In this document: positions 7,852-17,100 of the stretch, piece by piece
How positions within the stretch are numbered: the stretch's first letter is position 1
Layout: the number at the start of each line of letters is the position of its first letter
Assembly: GCA_017460085.1 (NCBI GenBank)
Contig: JAFUBQ010000019.1
Span: forward strand, 1-45,000
From: Alphaproteobacteria bacterium
GTDB lineage: Bacteria > Pseudomonadota > Alphaproteobacteria > RF32 > CAG-239
Direction of reading: 5' to 3'
Length of the DNA stretch: 45,000 bases
Translations under genes and position numbers: made by a program
The notes under the pieces: model-generated
Database searches by the model: none
Told to the model about the DNA's origin: nothing
Seen by the model: only the letters and a program-made list of their open reading frames with translations

Positions 7852-8343
7852 TTAAAAAAATGGATTATAAGCCCATTGCAGCAATGCTTGCCGTTGTTTA
7901 ATTCTACAATCTAAGTCATAAGCAAAACAATTATGTTTCACTTGCGCCAAATGCCTTTTAAAAGCCCGCCAACGCTTAATTTGTATATTATCAACAATAT
8001 CAAGTCGCCTCCCCATATAATATCGGCAATACCATTGAAACCATCCACGTGGGTCAGGTTCTATAATCCAGCCGCGTTTTTGCCATTGCGGCAATGTCAT
8101 TCGCGATTTAACTTTAAAATAATTTAACCCAATATCCGGACTTAGCGAAGATATTTTGGCATTTTCAAACCAATCGGGCGGAAATTCTTTTTGGCAATCG
8201 GTTATATAATGCCCCTCAAAAACACCAAGTTCAAGCATTTGTTTTGGTGTTAATTCCGGCTTAAAATCGGCAGCAAAACCTTTTCCCTGAGGTTCACTGT
8301 ATGTATATTCATACCCTTGCTGCATCTTATCATTAACCATCAT
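7852..8343 (-). CDS. Conserved protein of unknown function
   Basis: 163 residues. It has the look of a conserved cytoplasmic family, with strings such as LELGVFEGHYITDC, FPPDWF, DPRGWFQWYCRYYMGRR, IKRWRAFKRH and a C-terminal RQRQALLQWAY-like segment rich in Trp, Tyr, Arg and Cys. I recall similar proteins in bacteria and some eukaryotes, without a known function; this is from memory and not tested here. The start ATG lies after AAGGA. The many Cys and aromatic residues may hint at a nucleic-acid or metal-binding role, but nothing in the neighbours supports one. Confidence 0.7.
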   Translation of the reverse strand: MMVNDKMQQGYEYTYSEPQGKGFAADFKPELTPKQMLELGVFEGHYITDCQKEFPPDWFENAKISSLSPDIGLNYFKVKSRMTLPQWQKRGWIIEPDPRGWFQWYCRYYMGRRLDIVDNIQIKRWRAFKRHLAQVKHNCFAYDLDCRIKQRQALLQWAYNPFF

Positions 8344-8507
8344 TTATAAATTCCTTATATGTTTTTAACATATATATTGGTGGTTTATATATTTCCAAGG
8401 GAGGATATGTTTATTGATAATTTATGCTGTTATAAATTAATTGCACCCTTGTTTTTTAATTTTTTCTGAAATAGTATGATCTAATATTTTATTATATAGG
8501 AAAACAT

Positions 8508-9083
8508 ATGTCGTCATTTATACAATTCATAAAACTTTTTATATTAGGAACAACACTGCAGGGAATTAAATTCAGAACTGTTTTATCCATAATTTTAACT
8601 TTTTCTGTTCTCATAATAGAAGTTGTAATATATTATATATATTGGGATTCTATCCCTAATATGGTTAAGTATGATTATGATTTTTCAGACATACCACACA
8701 ATATATGCGAAAAAAAATGGATTTGGTATAATGTTCTTTTACAAATATATATTTGTGTTTTTGTATTTGTAATAAAATATTTTTCATACAAAATAAAACG
8801 CATTCATAATATCGTTTATGACGAAAATAATAACTTAATTCCAATTATAAATAAGCGGTTTTCTATGCTTGCGTGGGAAACTGCAATGCTTTTTGTAACC
8901 ACCGAACAAGGCTATATTTTTGCACTTATCGATATTATAGAAAATCGTATGTGTGATGACATTGTTACGATTATATTTTTGTTTTGGCAGACCGTCCTTC
9001 TTATTGAATTTCGCTCTGATTTAAAGGTATTAAAAAATAAATCAATAAATTCTGAACCGAATAAAGATAAAAAAAGAGCATAA
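8508..9083 (+). CDS. Small integral membrane protein of unknown function
   Basis: 191 residues, very AT-rich. About four hydrophobic segments are visible: residues 20-45 (FRTVLSIILTFSVLIIEVVI), 73-92 (VLLQIYICVFVFVIKYF), 125-140 and 150-168 (DIVTIIFLFWQTVLLIEF). The C-terminus is a charged tail. No family signature was recognised. The ATG follows AGGAAAAC. It is monocistronic and ends in a strong bidirectional terminator. Its base composition is lower in GC than the neighbouring housekeeping genes, so transfer is possible. Confidence 0.6.
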   Translation: MSSFIQFIKLFILGTTLQGIKFRTVLSIILTFSVLIIEVVIYYIYWDSIPNMVKYDYDFSDIPHNICEKKWIWYNVLLQIYICVFVFVIKYFSYKIKRIHNIVYDENNNLIPIINKRFSMLAWETAMLFVTTEQGYIFALIDIIENRMCDDIVTIIFLFWQTVLLIEFRSDLKVLKNKSINSEPNKDKKRA

Positions 9084-9111
9084 CAATAAAAATTGTTATA
9101 CTCTTAAAAAT
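9073..9111. terminator. Bidirectional intrinsic terminator
   Basis: AAGAG-CATAACAAT pairs with ATTGTTAT-ACTCTT (9074-9105). A-rich and T-rich flanks lie on both sides, serving the membrane protein gene and the convergent Bor-like gene. Confidence 0.75.
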
Positions 9112-9118
9112 TTAAGAA

Positions 9119-9418
9119 TTAATTGCAATAAACCGCATAACTTTCCGGTGCATAAATTCCCATGGTTAAACCTCCCATCAACGAGTCGTAAAAGGTCCAG
9201 TTCGTTTCTACGGCACTAATACCGTTAGGATGACATACGTTCACCAAATTATAATCTTTTTTCTGAAACATTCCCCAAAAGAAAAAATGGCTTCTGCCCT
9301 TATATGACGGCGCTGTTTTTACATCTGGCTGTTGGTCCAAATTAAAACGAATAATATGGTCACTGCCGCATGCAGACAGCGTTAATGCCAATCCTATACA
9401 AATTAAAAGTTTTTTCAT
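9119..9418 (-). CDS. Bor/Iss-like lipoprotein
   Basis: 99 residues. A lipoprotein signal ends in LTLSAC (Cys at about 17). The mature part follows the phage lambda Bor / plasmid Iss pattern: HFFFWGMFQKKDYNLVNVC with the [HF]FF...G..QK core, a mid-protein VETNWTFYDSLMGGLTMGIY-like segment, and a terminal YAVYC. Bor and Iss are outer-membrane lipoproteins linked to serum resistance in Escherichia coli. That role is not shown for distant homologues. The start is the ATG before MKKLLICIG. There are no phage genes nearby, so this is a stand-alone chromosomal copy. Confidence 0.8.
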   Translation of the reverse strand: MKKLLICIGLALTLSACGSDHIIRFNLDQQPDVKTAPSYKGRSHFFFWGMFQKKDYNLVNVCHPNGISAVETNWTFYDSLMGGLTMGIYAPESYAVYCN

Positions 9419-9549
9419 GTTTATCCTCTTATAAAAAATCAAGTGCATAACATATTTATTTTTGCATGTGCCTGATTAAAAATTTGATAATATAATTTGA
9501 TTATTTTAATTGGTATTGTATACCGTTAAATATCAGTAATCCATCAATT

Positions 9550-11535
9550 TTATAGATTTTTGAGCGCTAAAGCTTCCAGCTCTTTCAGTTGGTCACGATA
9601 CACCATTGCTTGTTCAAATTCCAAATTTTGTGCAGACTCTTTCATCAGTTTCGTCAGTTCTTTAATTTTCTTATCAACATTTTTAATTTTTTCAATATCT
9701 TGAGTATCATCTTTAACAAAATCTGTTTCCGTCATTTCCTTTAAGGTGCTGGAAATGCTCTTTTTAATGGTCTGCGGTGTAATTCCGTTTGCAATATTAT
9801 ACTGAGTTTGTTTCTGCCGGCGGCGATTGGTTTCATCTAACGCAATTTTAATGGAATCTGTCATTTTATCGGCATAAAGAATTACCCTGCCCTCAGCATT
9901 GCGTGCAGCACGGCCTATTGTTTGTATCAGAGAGCGAGTAGAACGCAAAAATCCTTCTTTATCGGCATCTAAAATTGCCACTAATGAACATTCCGGAATA
10001 TCCAAACCTTCGCGCAGCAAGTTAATTCCGACCAAAACATCAAATTTGCCTAAGCGTAAATCACGGATAATTTCAATACGCTCCAAAGTTTCAATATCCG
10101 AGTGCATATAGCGCACTTTTACACCATTATCACTCAAATATTCGGTTAAATTTTCCGCCATTTTTTTAGTTAAGGTCGTTACCAAGACGCGTTCGCCTTT
10201 AGCGGCGGTTTTGCGGCATTCTTCCATTAAATTATCAATTTGATTTTCTACCGGACGCACAATACACATAGGGTCTGTTAAACCGGTCGGACGAATAACT
10301 TGTTCTGAAAACACGCCTTTGCTTTGCTCTAACTCCCAATCTCCCGGAGTAGCAGAAACAAAAATGGTTTGCGGACGCATTTTATCCCATTCTTCAAATT
10401 TCAGAGGACGATTATCCAAGCAAGACGGTAAGCGAAATCCATATTCAGAAAGCGTTGATTTACGGTTGCGGTCACCGCGATACATCGCACCGATTTGCGG
10501 CACGGCGATATGGCTTTCATCTATAAACAGTAAAGCATTTTTTGGAAAATATTCAAACAGAGTCGGCGGCGGTTCTCCCGGAGCTCTGCCGGTTAAATAG
10601 CGCGAATAATTTTCAATTCCCTTGCAATGCCCCGTGGTATCCATCATTTCTAAATCAAAACGTGTTCGCTGTTCCAAGCGCTGAGCTTCAAGCAGTTTAT
10701 TTTCAGCCTTAAATTCTTTTAAGCGAATATCCAAATCTTCTTTAATATGTGTCATGGCTTGCGAAAGTGCCGGACGCGGTGTAACGTAGTGATTAGCCGG
10801 ATATATGGTAATTTCTTCCAGTTGGCGCGTTTTTTTGCCTGTAAGCACGTCAAATTCATATATTTCTTCTATTTCATCGCCAAAGAACGAAACGCGCCAA
10901 GCTCTGTCTTCATAGTGTGCCGGAAAAATATCGAGAGTATCACCATTTACCCTAAATGTGGAACGCACAAAATTGATGGTACAGCGTTCATATAGCAGGT
11001 TGCTTAATTGCCGGTTAATTTCGTGCATATCAACTTCGTCACCAACTTTAAGCTGAAAAACCATTGATGAATATGATTCCATACTGCCTAAACCGTAAAT
11101 GCAAGATACCGATGCCACAATAATAACATCGCGTTCTTCTAAAACATTACGTGTAGCGCCATGGCGCATACGGTCAATTTGCTCGTTAATCGCCGAATCT
11201 TTTTCAATATAAGTATCTGTTTTCGGAATATAGGCTTCCGGCTGATAATAGTCATAATATGAAACAAAATATTCCACATTATTGTGCGGAAAAAACTCTT
11301 TCATTTCCGCATAAAGTTGGGCTGCCAAAATTTTATTCGGTTCCATAATCAAAGCCGGGCGCTGACATTTTTCAATAATTTTTGCCATGGTAAAAGTTTT
11401 ACCTGAACCTGTCACACCCAGCAACACCTGATTTTTTTCACCGCGCGCAACACCCTCGCACAACTCCTTAATAGCCTGCGGTTGGTCGCCGGAAGGCTGA
11501 AACGGACTTTCTATTTTAAATTTGTTTTCAGACAT
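9550..11535 (-). CDS. uvrB: Excinuclease ABC subunit B
   Basis: 661 residues, normal length. It is the DNA-damage verification subunit of nucleotide excision repair, working with UvrA and UvrC. The Walker A motif is [10 protein letters not shown] near residue 40, the beta-hairpin region contains [12 protein letters not shown], the helicase part has QTIGRAARN, and the C-terminal UVR domain (about 620-655) contains [16 protein letters not shown]. It starts two bases after the stop of a small exported-protein gene and has only a weak ribosome site, suggesting translation coupled to that gene. No uvrA or uvrC is in the window. Confidence 0.97.
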   Translation of the reverse strand: MSENKFKIESPFQPSGDQPQAIKELCEGVARGEKNQVLLGVTGSGKTFTMAKIIEKCQRPALIMEPNKILAAQLYAEMKEFFPHNNVEYFVSYYDYYQPEAYIPKTDTYIEKDSAINEQIDRMRHGATRNVLEERDVIIVASVSCIYGLGSMESYSSMVFQLKVGDEVDMHEINRQLSNLLYERCTINFVRSTFRVNGDTLDIFPAHYEDRAWRVSFFGDEIEEIYEFDVLTGKKTRQLEEITIYPANHYVTPRPALSQAMTHIKEDLDIRLKEFKAENKLLEAQRLEQRTRFDLEMMDTTGHCKGIENYSRYLTGRAPGEPPPTLFEYFPKNALLFIDESHIAVPQIGAMYRGDRNRKSTLSEYGFRLPSCLDNRPLKFEEWDKMRPQTIFVSATPGDWELEQSKGVFSEQVIRPTGLTDPMCIVRPVENQIDNLMEECRKTAAKGERVLVTTLTKKMAENLTEYLSDNGVKVRYMHSDIETLERIEIIRDLRLGKFDVLVGINLLREGLDIPECSLVAILDADKEGFLRSTRSLIQTIGRAARNAEGRVILYADKMTDSIKIALDETNRRRQKQTQYNIANGITPQTIKKSISSTLKEMTETDFVKDDTQDIEKIKNVDKKIKELTKLMKESAQNLEFEQAMVYRDQLKELEALALKNL

Positions 11536-11537
11536 TA

Positions 11538-11894
11538 CTATTTTTGGCTCGTTAAATTATAGCGTGAGCGCAGATATTCTGCAATGTTTTCCTTGCTACT
11601 CAAAATTTCACGATTCAATTTTTCAGGTAATGGCCTATCTTCCGCTGCAGCGGTTTGGCGGTCTGATTTATTTAAACGAACTGCATATTGTGCCATTTCT
11701 TCCAAGGAATAATTATTCATCATGTAGACAATATTCTGATTAACATCTTTTTGCGCATTAACAGCCATAGCAATTTCCGCACCATCTATACTCATTTTAT
11801 TATTTAAGCTGAAATCTTCAGGCAGTGCCTCAATTTCTCCGGCAATTGCAAGAGTCGAAAACATTGATATTATTAAACATAAAATTAAACGCAT
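11538..11894 (-). CDS. Small exported protein of unknown function
   Basis: 118 residues with a clear signal peptide (residues 1-18, [19 protein letters not shown]). The mature part is helical and charged, with a Met/Asn-rich centre ([21 protein letters not shown]) and a Lys/Arg-rich end. No family was recognised. It lies two bases before uvrB and 13 bases after another exported-protein gene, so the three form a tight string. Its role need not relate to DNA repair. Confidence 0.65.
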   Translation of the reverse strand: MRLILCLIISMFSTLAIAGEIEALPEDFSLNNKMSIDGAEIAMAVNAQKDVNQNIVYMMNNYSLEEMAQYAVRLNKSDRQTAAAEDRPLPEKLNREILSSKENIAEYLRSRYNLTSQK

Positions 11895-11907
11895 TTTTTT
11901 CCTTTCA

Positions 11908-12444
11908 TTATTGCATTAAATCTTTCAAATTCATTTCACTTGTTTCTTGCAAGGCTTTTTTCCATTGTTCATAATATTTTTTAATTGGCGCAGTTGCATT
12001 GTTCCACTTATTCAACCCTTTTCTTTTAATTTTGTTATATTCCGAGTCAAAATTTATATTCATATCCGGAATTTCAACCGAACTTGAATTTGTTTCGACT
12101 GCCGGAGTTTTATTTTCTTCATTTTCATCACTAAATAAGTTAGTAAATGAGGATGTTTGGTCATTATCCTGCAGTGTTGTCGTTATTTTTCTAGACTGTC
12201 TGGGAGCGCTGATTTTACCGACACCACCGGCATTACGGCGTTGTACATTTTGCACAGGTACTGATGCAGAATATTCAAAATCGGCTGTTTGATTATTAAC
12301 ATTTATTGGCATAGGTTGAACATTCTGCGAAGCAGATGATGTTTTATTTGCCCAAGGATTTGCCGGCAAACCATCGGCAGCGCCAATTGGCGCATAAATT
12401 AAAAAAGTTGCAACAGTCATTGCAAAAAAACGTACATTCATCAT
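11908..12444 (-). CDS. Exported low-complexity protein of unknown function
   Basis: 178 residues. A signal peptide covers residues 1-23 (FFAMTVATFLIYAPIGAADG). It is followed by a long Asn/Ser/Gln-rich, probably disordered stretch, then a C-terminal helical part rich in Lys and Trp (KGLNKWNNATAPIKKYYEQW). No family was recognised. Gene order on this strand is cysE, this gene, the 118-residue gene, then uvrB, with short gaps. Confidence 0.6.
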   Translation of the reverse strand: MMNVRFFAMTVATFLIYAPIGAADGLPANPWANKTSSASQNVQPMPINVNNQTADFEYSASVPVQNVQRRNAGGVGKISAPRQSRKITTTLQDNDQTSSFTNLFSDENEENKTPAVETNSSSVEIPDMNINFDSEYNKIKRKGLNKWNNATAPIKKYYEQWKKALQETSEMNLKDLMQ

Positions 12445-12491
12445 TTTTCACTCATTCTCAAAGGTTAGTGTAGCACAAAAAAATAAAAATG

Positions 12492-13130
12492 TCATATATT
12501 ATTTTGTTCTTTTTTTCTGCGTTGCTTTGTTGTGTGCAAACATTGGGCGGTTTCTATGCCATAGGCACAAAAAATTTCTTCTGTTGCAGTTGATTTCTTA
12601 ACAATATAAGCCGGTTGATTAACAACAGTGCTGTTGTTCGGTATATTTTCAATAACAATGGCATTAGAACCTATTTTAACATTATTACCGATGGTAATAG
12701 GGCCTAAGATTTGCGCACCGCAACCGATAGTAACATTATTGCCGACTGTCGGATGCCGCTTGGCTAATTTTTTACCATGTGCATCATAAAGTTTGCGCCC
12801 GCCAAGCGTTACATCATGATACATGGTAACATTATCACCGATTTCGGCTGTTTCCCCAATAACAACTCCCATACCGTGATCAATCATAAATCCTTTACCT
12901 ATTTTTGCAGCTGGATGTATTTCTATGCCGGTAAAAAAGCGTGCCATTTGTGAAATAATGCGCGCCATTAAATGCCAATTTTTGCGCCAAAGCCAATGAG
13001 CACCGCGATAAATTATAATTGCATGCAAGCCTGAAGAACATAAAATTGCTTCTAATTTACTGTTAGTTGCAGGGTCACGGTCAATAATTGCCTGAATGTC
13101 TTGTAAAATTGTCTTGTAATTTTCATTCAT
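12492..13130 (-). CDS. cysE: Serine O-acetyltransferase
   Basis: 212 residues, the short form of the enzyme. It makes O-acetylserine from serine and acetyl-CoA, the first step of cysteine synthesis. After a helical N-terminal domain, the left-handed beta-helix begins near residue 80 with [20 protein letters not shown], including the catalytic Asp-His of IDHGMG. Hexapeptide repeats follow ([21 protein letters not shown], up to [15 protein letters not shown]). No cysK lies beside it. The gene is divergent from the hydrolase gene at 13219. Confidence 0.93.
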   Translation of the reverse strand: MNENYKTILQDIQAIIDRDPATNSKLEAILCSSGLHAIIIYRGAHWLWRKNWHLMARIISQMARFFTGIEIHPAAKIGKGFMIDHGMGVVIGETAEIGDNVTMYHDVTLGGRKLYDAHGKKLAKRHPTVGNNVTIGCGAQILGPITIGNNVKIGSNAIVIENIPNNSTVVNQPAYIVKKSTATEEIFCAYGIETAQCLHTTKQRRKKEQNNI

Positions 13131-13218
13131 TTTATGCTATATTCCTAAAAGTTAATGTTTTTTCTGCATATAATATAAGAAAAAATATGTTAAGATAAAT
13201 ATAATGAAGGAAAAAAAT

Positions 13219-13965
13219 ATGGCAGAAGTTTTATTTAACGGCCATGCCGGAAGAATTGAAGGTAGATATCATAAAAGTGAACGTCCTAATGCTCCTGTAG
13301 CACTGATTTTGCATCCGGACCCTAATTTTGGCGGTACAATGAGCAACAAAGTTGTATATAGCCTATACAGTTGTTTTAAAGACCTTGGATTTTCGGTTTT
13401 GCGTTTTAACTTTCGGGGAGTCGGTCGTTCACAGGGAACATTCAGTGACGGATTGGGCGAACTTTCTGATGCCACGGTGGCTTTGGATTGGTTGCAAAAT
13501 ATGAATCCGGACGCAAAACGTTGTTGGATTGCCGGTTATTCGTTCGGTGCTTGGATTGGCTTGCAGCTTTTAATGCGGCGACCGGATATCAATAATTTTA
13601 TTGCAGTATCTCCACCGGCTAATGAAAAAGATTTTTCATTTTTAGCTCCATGCCCTGCTTCCGGCTTAATTATTCAAGGCGGCAAAGATGAAATTGTGAA
13701 TCCTAATGAAGTGACGCGCTTGGCTCGCAGACTTAATCAACAACGCCATGTAGAAATAGATTTTGCCATGATTGAAGATGGTGACCATATGTATAATGAC
13801 CACTTAAAAGATTTATATAAAGTCAGCGGTCAATATATTATTACCGCCATGCAACGTCGTCCGCAAATTATTTTGCCGCATCCGGTAGATGATTATGATG
13901 ATGATTTATTGCTTGAAGAAACTTCCGGCGATGATGAAATTTTTGATGATAATGATGAATTATAA
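13219..13965 (+). CDS. Alpha/beta hydrolase
   Basis: 248 residues, from an ATG ten bases after GAAGGA. The fold is indicated by LILHPDPNFGGTM at the oxyanion region, FNFRGVGRSQG, the nucleophile elbow GYSFGAW (Ser near 107), then LIIQGGKDEIV with the acid and GDHMYNDH with the catalytic His. This matches a family of small serine hydrolases common in Alphaproteobacteria, whose substrate is unknown. The C-terminus is an unusual acidic tail rich in Asp and Glu. It is 19 bases upstream of lepB and probably heads the lepB-rnc-era operon. Confidence 0.85.
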   Translation: MAEVLFNGHAGRIEGRYHKSERPNAPVALILHPDPNFGGTMSNKVVYSLYSCFKDLGFSVLRFNFRGVGRSQGTFSDGLGELSDATVALDWLQNMNPDAKRCWIAGYSFGAWIGLQLLMRRPDINNFIAVSPPANEKDFSFLAPCPASGLIIQGGKDEIVNPNEVTRLARRLNQQRHVEIDFAMIEDGDHMYNDHLKDLYKVSGQYIITAMQRRPQIILPHPVDDYDDDLLLEETSGDDEIFDDNDEL

Positions 13966-13984
13966 TTAAATAAAGGATAGAAAA

Positions 13985-14725
13985 GTGTCTGAAGAAAAAA
14001 GAGGCAGTTCGCTTAAAGAAAATATTATTACAATTGTTTTGGCTGTGTTTATTGCCCTGATTATCCGTAGTTTTTGGTTGGAACCGTTCCGCATTCCGTC
14101 AGGTTCAATGTATCCGACATTGCAGGTTGGTGATTATTTGTTTGTCAGCAAATATACCTACGGCTATTCACGCTATTCTTTTCCGGCCGGATTACCGTTA
14201 TTCAAAGGCAGAATTTTTTATTCTGAGCCACAACGCGGAGATATTGCTGTATTTAAATTTCCCAAAAATCCGCACACTGACTTTATTAAACGGATTATTG
14301 GTTTACCCGGAGATAAAATTCAGGTAAAAGATGGACACCTATATATTAATGGTGAACAGGTTGAACGCAATGAAAAAGAGCGTTATATAATAGATGAATA
14401 TGTTGCCATTCCGGAGTTTTATCATCAATATGATGAAACTTTACCGGAAGGAAAAATTCATCGCATTATTGAAATGTCTGATGAAGAACGTATTGTTGAT
14501 AATACCGAAGAATTTACGGTGCCTGAAGATATGTTTTTTATGATGGGTGATAATCGTGACCGTTCCGATGACAGCCGTTTAAGCGTTGGTTTTGTGCCTA
14601 AAGAAAATTTAGTCGGCAAAGCACGCTTTATTTTCTTTTCGCACAGTGACAAAGGTTCGCTTATTAAACCGTGGACTTGGTTTAATGCTATTCGGTGGAA
14701 ACGATTTTTTAAAGGAATAGAATAA
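13985..14725 (+). CDS. lepB: Signal peptidase I
   Basis: 246 residues, starting at GTG after AAAGGATAG. It is the membrane-bound serine protease that removes Sec and Tat signal peptides on the outer face of the inner membrane. One N-terminal membrane segment (residues 12-28) is followed by the catalytic Ser41 in IPSGSMYPT, the general base Lys102 in IKRIIGLPGD, and the conserved GDNRDRSDDSR box. The order lepB-rnc-era is the classic alphaproteobacterial arrangement. The stop codon is adjacent to the rnc start. Confidence 0.96.
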   Translation: MSEEKRGSSLKENIITIVLAVFIALIIRSFWLEPFRIPSGSMYPTLQVGDYLFVSKYTYGYSRYSFPAGLPLFKGRIFYSEPQRGDIAVFKFPKNPHTDFIKRIIGLPGDKIQVKDGHLYINGEQVERNEKERYIIDEYVAIPEFYHQYDETLPEGKIHRIIEMSDEERIVDNTEEFTVPEDMFFMMGDNRDRSDDSRLSVGFVPKENLVGKARFIFFSHSDKGSLIKPWTWFNAIRWKRFFKGIE

Positions 14726-15376
14726 TTGATAGAAAAATTAGAAAAAATTCTGCAATATCGTTTTAATAATCCGAAATTGCTGCAGCAAGCATTAACGCAC
14801 AGCAGTGTAACCGGTGATGAGCATCGCAATTATGAACGATTAGAGTTTTTGGGTGACCGAGTGCTGGGAATGACTATGGCGCATTTACTCTATAATATGT
14901 TCCCTAATGACAGAGAAGGCACTTTAGCGCAGCGCCATGTTAAATTAGTTTGTGCGGAAATGGCGGCAAAAATTGCTAAACAGCTCCACTTAGATGAATA
15001 TATTATGACCAAAGAAGCCGAAACCGCGCAAGGCATTAATGTTTTATGCGATGTTTGCGAAGCGGTTATCGGTGCCATTTATATAGATTCGAATATTGAG
15101 CAGGCAATAGCTTTTGTTGAGCGCAACTGGCGCGGAATGATTGATATGGATTTTGGTGACCAAAAAGATGCTAAAACCCAACTGCAGGAAAAATTTCATA
15201 GCTTGAAGCACCCTTCTCCGGTTTATGAACTGATTGATAAAAGCGGCAGCGAACATGAACCTGTGTTCACAATTCGCGTGGCTTTTAATGATGAGCTTTT
15301 TGCAGTTGGTAGCGGAAAAAATAAAAAACACGCGGAGCAAAATGCAGCCGCCAAACTTTTGGAGCAAATGAAGTAA
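14726..15376 (+). CDS. rnc: Ribonuclease III
   Basis: 216 residues. It cleaves double-stranded RNA, including the rRNA precursor. The start is the TTG directly after the lepB stop, with AAGGAA just upstream inside lepB. The next in-frame ATG is near residue 49 and would remove the conserved start of the domain. The nuclease signature is RLEFLGDRVLG (residues 37-47), with Arg where many members have Ser. The second acidic cluster is CDVCEAVIGAIY. A double-stranded RNA binding domain covers about 145-215. Confidence 0.95.
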   Translation: MIEKLEKILQYRFNNPKLLQQALTHSSVTGDEHRNYERLEFLGDRVLGMTMAHLLYNMFPNDREGTLAQRHVKLVCAEMAAKIAKQLHLDEYIMTKEAETAQGINVLCDVCEAVIGAIYIDSNIEQAIAFVERNWRGMIDMDFGDQKDAKTQLQEKFHSLKHPSPVYELIDKSGSEHEPVFTIRVAFNDELFAVGSGKNKKHAEQNAAAKLLEQMK

Positions 15377-15377
15377 A

Positions 15378-16274
15378 ATGAAACCAACCAGATGTGGCTT
15401 TGTGGCTTTAATTGGTGCGCCTAATGCCGGAAAATCGACCATCACCAATAACTTTGTCGGCTCTAAAGTGTCGATTGTTTCGCCTAAAGCACAAACAACA
15501 CGTACCACAGTTAAGGGGATCGGGATTTATGACAATACACAAATTATCTTCTTAGATACACCTGGAATTTTTGTGCCGAAACGCCGTTTAGACCGCGCAA
15601 TGGTGGCATCGGCTTGGAGCGGATTCGGTGATGCCGATATTAACGTTTTGGTAGTAGATGCCAATCGCGGGCTAAATGATGAAACTTCAGCCATTATAGA
15701 CGAGCTGATTAAGCGTGAAGCCTGCGCTGTTTTGGCGTTCAATAAAATAGATTTAGTGCCTCAAGAGCGTTTACAAGAACTTAAAGAAGAATTTGAAAAT
15801 TTGTTTTGCTTTGATGCCATATTTATGTTTTCGGCGCAATCTGGCGACCACATGACCGAATTTTATCAATATTTGGCTGATAATCTGCCAGAAAGCCCAT
15901 GGTATTATCCGGAGGAACAAATGTCAGATATGCCGCTACGGCTTTTGGCGGCCGAAGTTGTGCGTGAAAAGCTGTTTTTAAATCTGCGGCAGGAATTACC
16001 ATATGCCTTAACGGTGGAACCGGAACTTTGGGAACATAAAGATGACGGCTCGATTCGGGCTGAAATGACAATATATGTGCAGCGTGAGGGACAGAAGTCA
16101 ATTATTTTAGGACGTGACGGTGCAATGATAAAAAAAATAGGGCAAAGTGCGCGCTTGGAACTAGAAGAATTGCTGGAAGAACGCATTCATTTATTTTTAT
16201 ATGTTAAAGTGCGTGAAAATTGGGTTGATGAAGCATCGCATTATGCCGATTGGAACTTGAATTTCAAAGCGTAA
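15378..16274 (+). CDS. era: GTPase Era
   Basis: 298 residues. It is an essential GTPase that binds 16S rRNA during small-subunit maturation. G1 GAPNAGKST, G3 DTPGIF, and G4 NKID are visible, followed by the KH domain with GRDGAMIKKIGQSARLEL near 240-257. It starts one base after the rnc stop, so it is translationally coupled. It ends ten bases before a convergent lipoprotein gene, with no obvious terminator in the gap. Confidence 0.96.
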   Translation: MKPTRCGFVALIGAPNAGKSTITNNFVGSKVSIVSPKAQTTRTTVKGIGIYDNTQIIFLDTPGIFVPKRRLDRAMVASAWSGFGDADINVLVVDANRGLNDETSAIIDELIKREACAVLAFNKIDLVPQERLQELKEEFENLFCFDAIFMFSAQSGDHMTEFYQYLADNLPESPWYYPEEQMSDMPLRLLAAEVVREKLFLNLRQELPYALTVEPELWEHKDDGSIRAEMTIYVQREGQKSIILGRDGAMIKKIGQSARLELEELLEERIHLFLYVKVRENWVDEASHYADWNLNFKA

Positions 16275-16283
16275 ACGTACTGT

Positions 16284-16961
16284 TCATTCATAAGTTTTTA
16301 CTGATATACTATCAGCATAATGTTTTTGCTTCAAAGAATCTGATTTTGTATTAGTGTATGAAGTATTTGTCGTGCTGTCAACCCAAATACTGTCATGTAA
16401 CTCTTTAGATGCTGAAAAATCAATCGTATCTTTAGGAGCAATACTTCTAAAACGGTGAGGAGTTCTGGAATCTCCCTCATCACCAGGTCTAAACTCAGCT
16501 ATATATTTATGCATATTTTCAGGAGCAATTATTTCTGGCTTTCCTTCTTTACCTATAACAATACCTATAAATCCCCCTGTTTCATCAATAATTTCACCAT
16601 GTTCACCGGTCATAATATATACCCCTTTAGGGCTATCATTTATATAAGCATGTTGTAAAGAGGTTTTTCCATAATCAAATTGTGAAAACAGCAAAGTATC
16701 TTGGCCTTTGGTCAGAATGTAACAATCTTTAAGACGTTGTCCTTTGGAATTATAAAGCGGAATATCAACAGACTGCAATATTACAGGTGTGGAATATTTA
16801 TCAGCAGTCTTGATTTTCTTTTCACTCAGTAATCCTTGTTCAATTTCTTCTTGTTCCGAATTATTATTTTCATTATTACCGCTGCAAGACGACAATGTAA
16901 AACCTAAAATTGCCGCGGCGGCATAATGTAAAAGTCTTTCATGTTTAGTTTTATACGACAT
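16284..16961 (-). CDS. Predicted lipoprotein of unknown function
   Basis: 225 residues. The N-terminus has a lipoprotein signal ending LTLSSC (Cys about 26), then an Asn/Glu-rich linker. The mature part contains beta-like stretches such as CYILTKGQDTLLFSQFDYG and GVYIMTGEHGEIIDETGGF, and a Ser/Thr/Lys-rich C-terminus. No family was recognised. It has a near-consensus promoter (16986-17014) and a strong GGAGGG ribosome site, suggesting good expression as a single gene. Confidence 0.65.
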   Translation of the reverse strand: MSYKTKHERLLHYAAAAILGFTLSSCSGNNENNNSEQEEIEQGLLSEKKIKTADKYSTPVILQSVDIPLYNSKGQRLKDCYILTKGQDTLLFSQFDYGKTSLQHAYINDSPKGVYIMTGEHGEIIDETGGFIGIVIGKEGKPEIIAPENMHKYIAEFRPGDEGDSRTPHRFRSIAPKDTIDFSASKELHDSIWVDSTTNTSYTNTKSDSLKQKHYADSISVKTYE

Positions 16962-16985
16962 AATCCCTCCATATATAACAGACCC

Positions 16986-17014
16986 AATATAACATAAGCG
17001 TATAGTTTTGTCAA
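16986..17014 (-). promoter_or_regulatory. Near-consensus sigma-70 promoter of the lipoprotein gene
   Basis: On the minus strand TTGACA (17009-17014), 17 bp, TATATT (16986-16991), about 25 bases before the ATG at 16961. Confidence 0.75.
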
Positions 17015-17100
17015 TATAATTTAATTAAATGTCAATAAATTTTTTCATTGCTTGCAATTTTATTAAAATTAAACATACTTGTTTTAGGGAGAAAAAAAAT

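Noticed and set aside
9119..9418. Prophage, based on the Bor-like gene
   Set aside because: No other phage gene lies nearby; the flanking genes are uvrB and a lone membrane protein gene.
15044..15508. Minus-strand frame of 154 codons across the end of rnc and start of era
   Set aside because: Both sense genes are certain and coupled; the antisense frame has no support.
17029..17100. Upstream start for the SpmAB fusion gene
   Set aside because: The extra 24 residues have no ribosome site, and AGGGAG lies at the right distance from the ATG at 17101.
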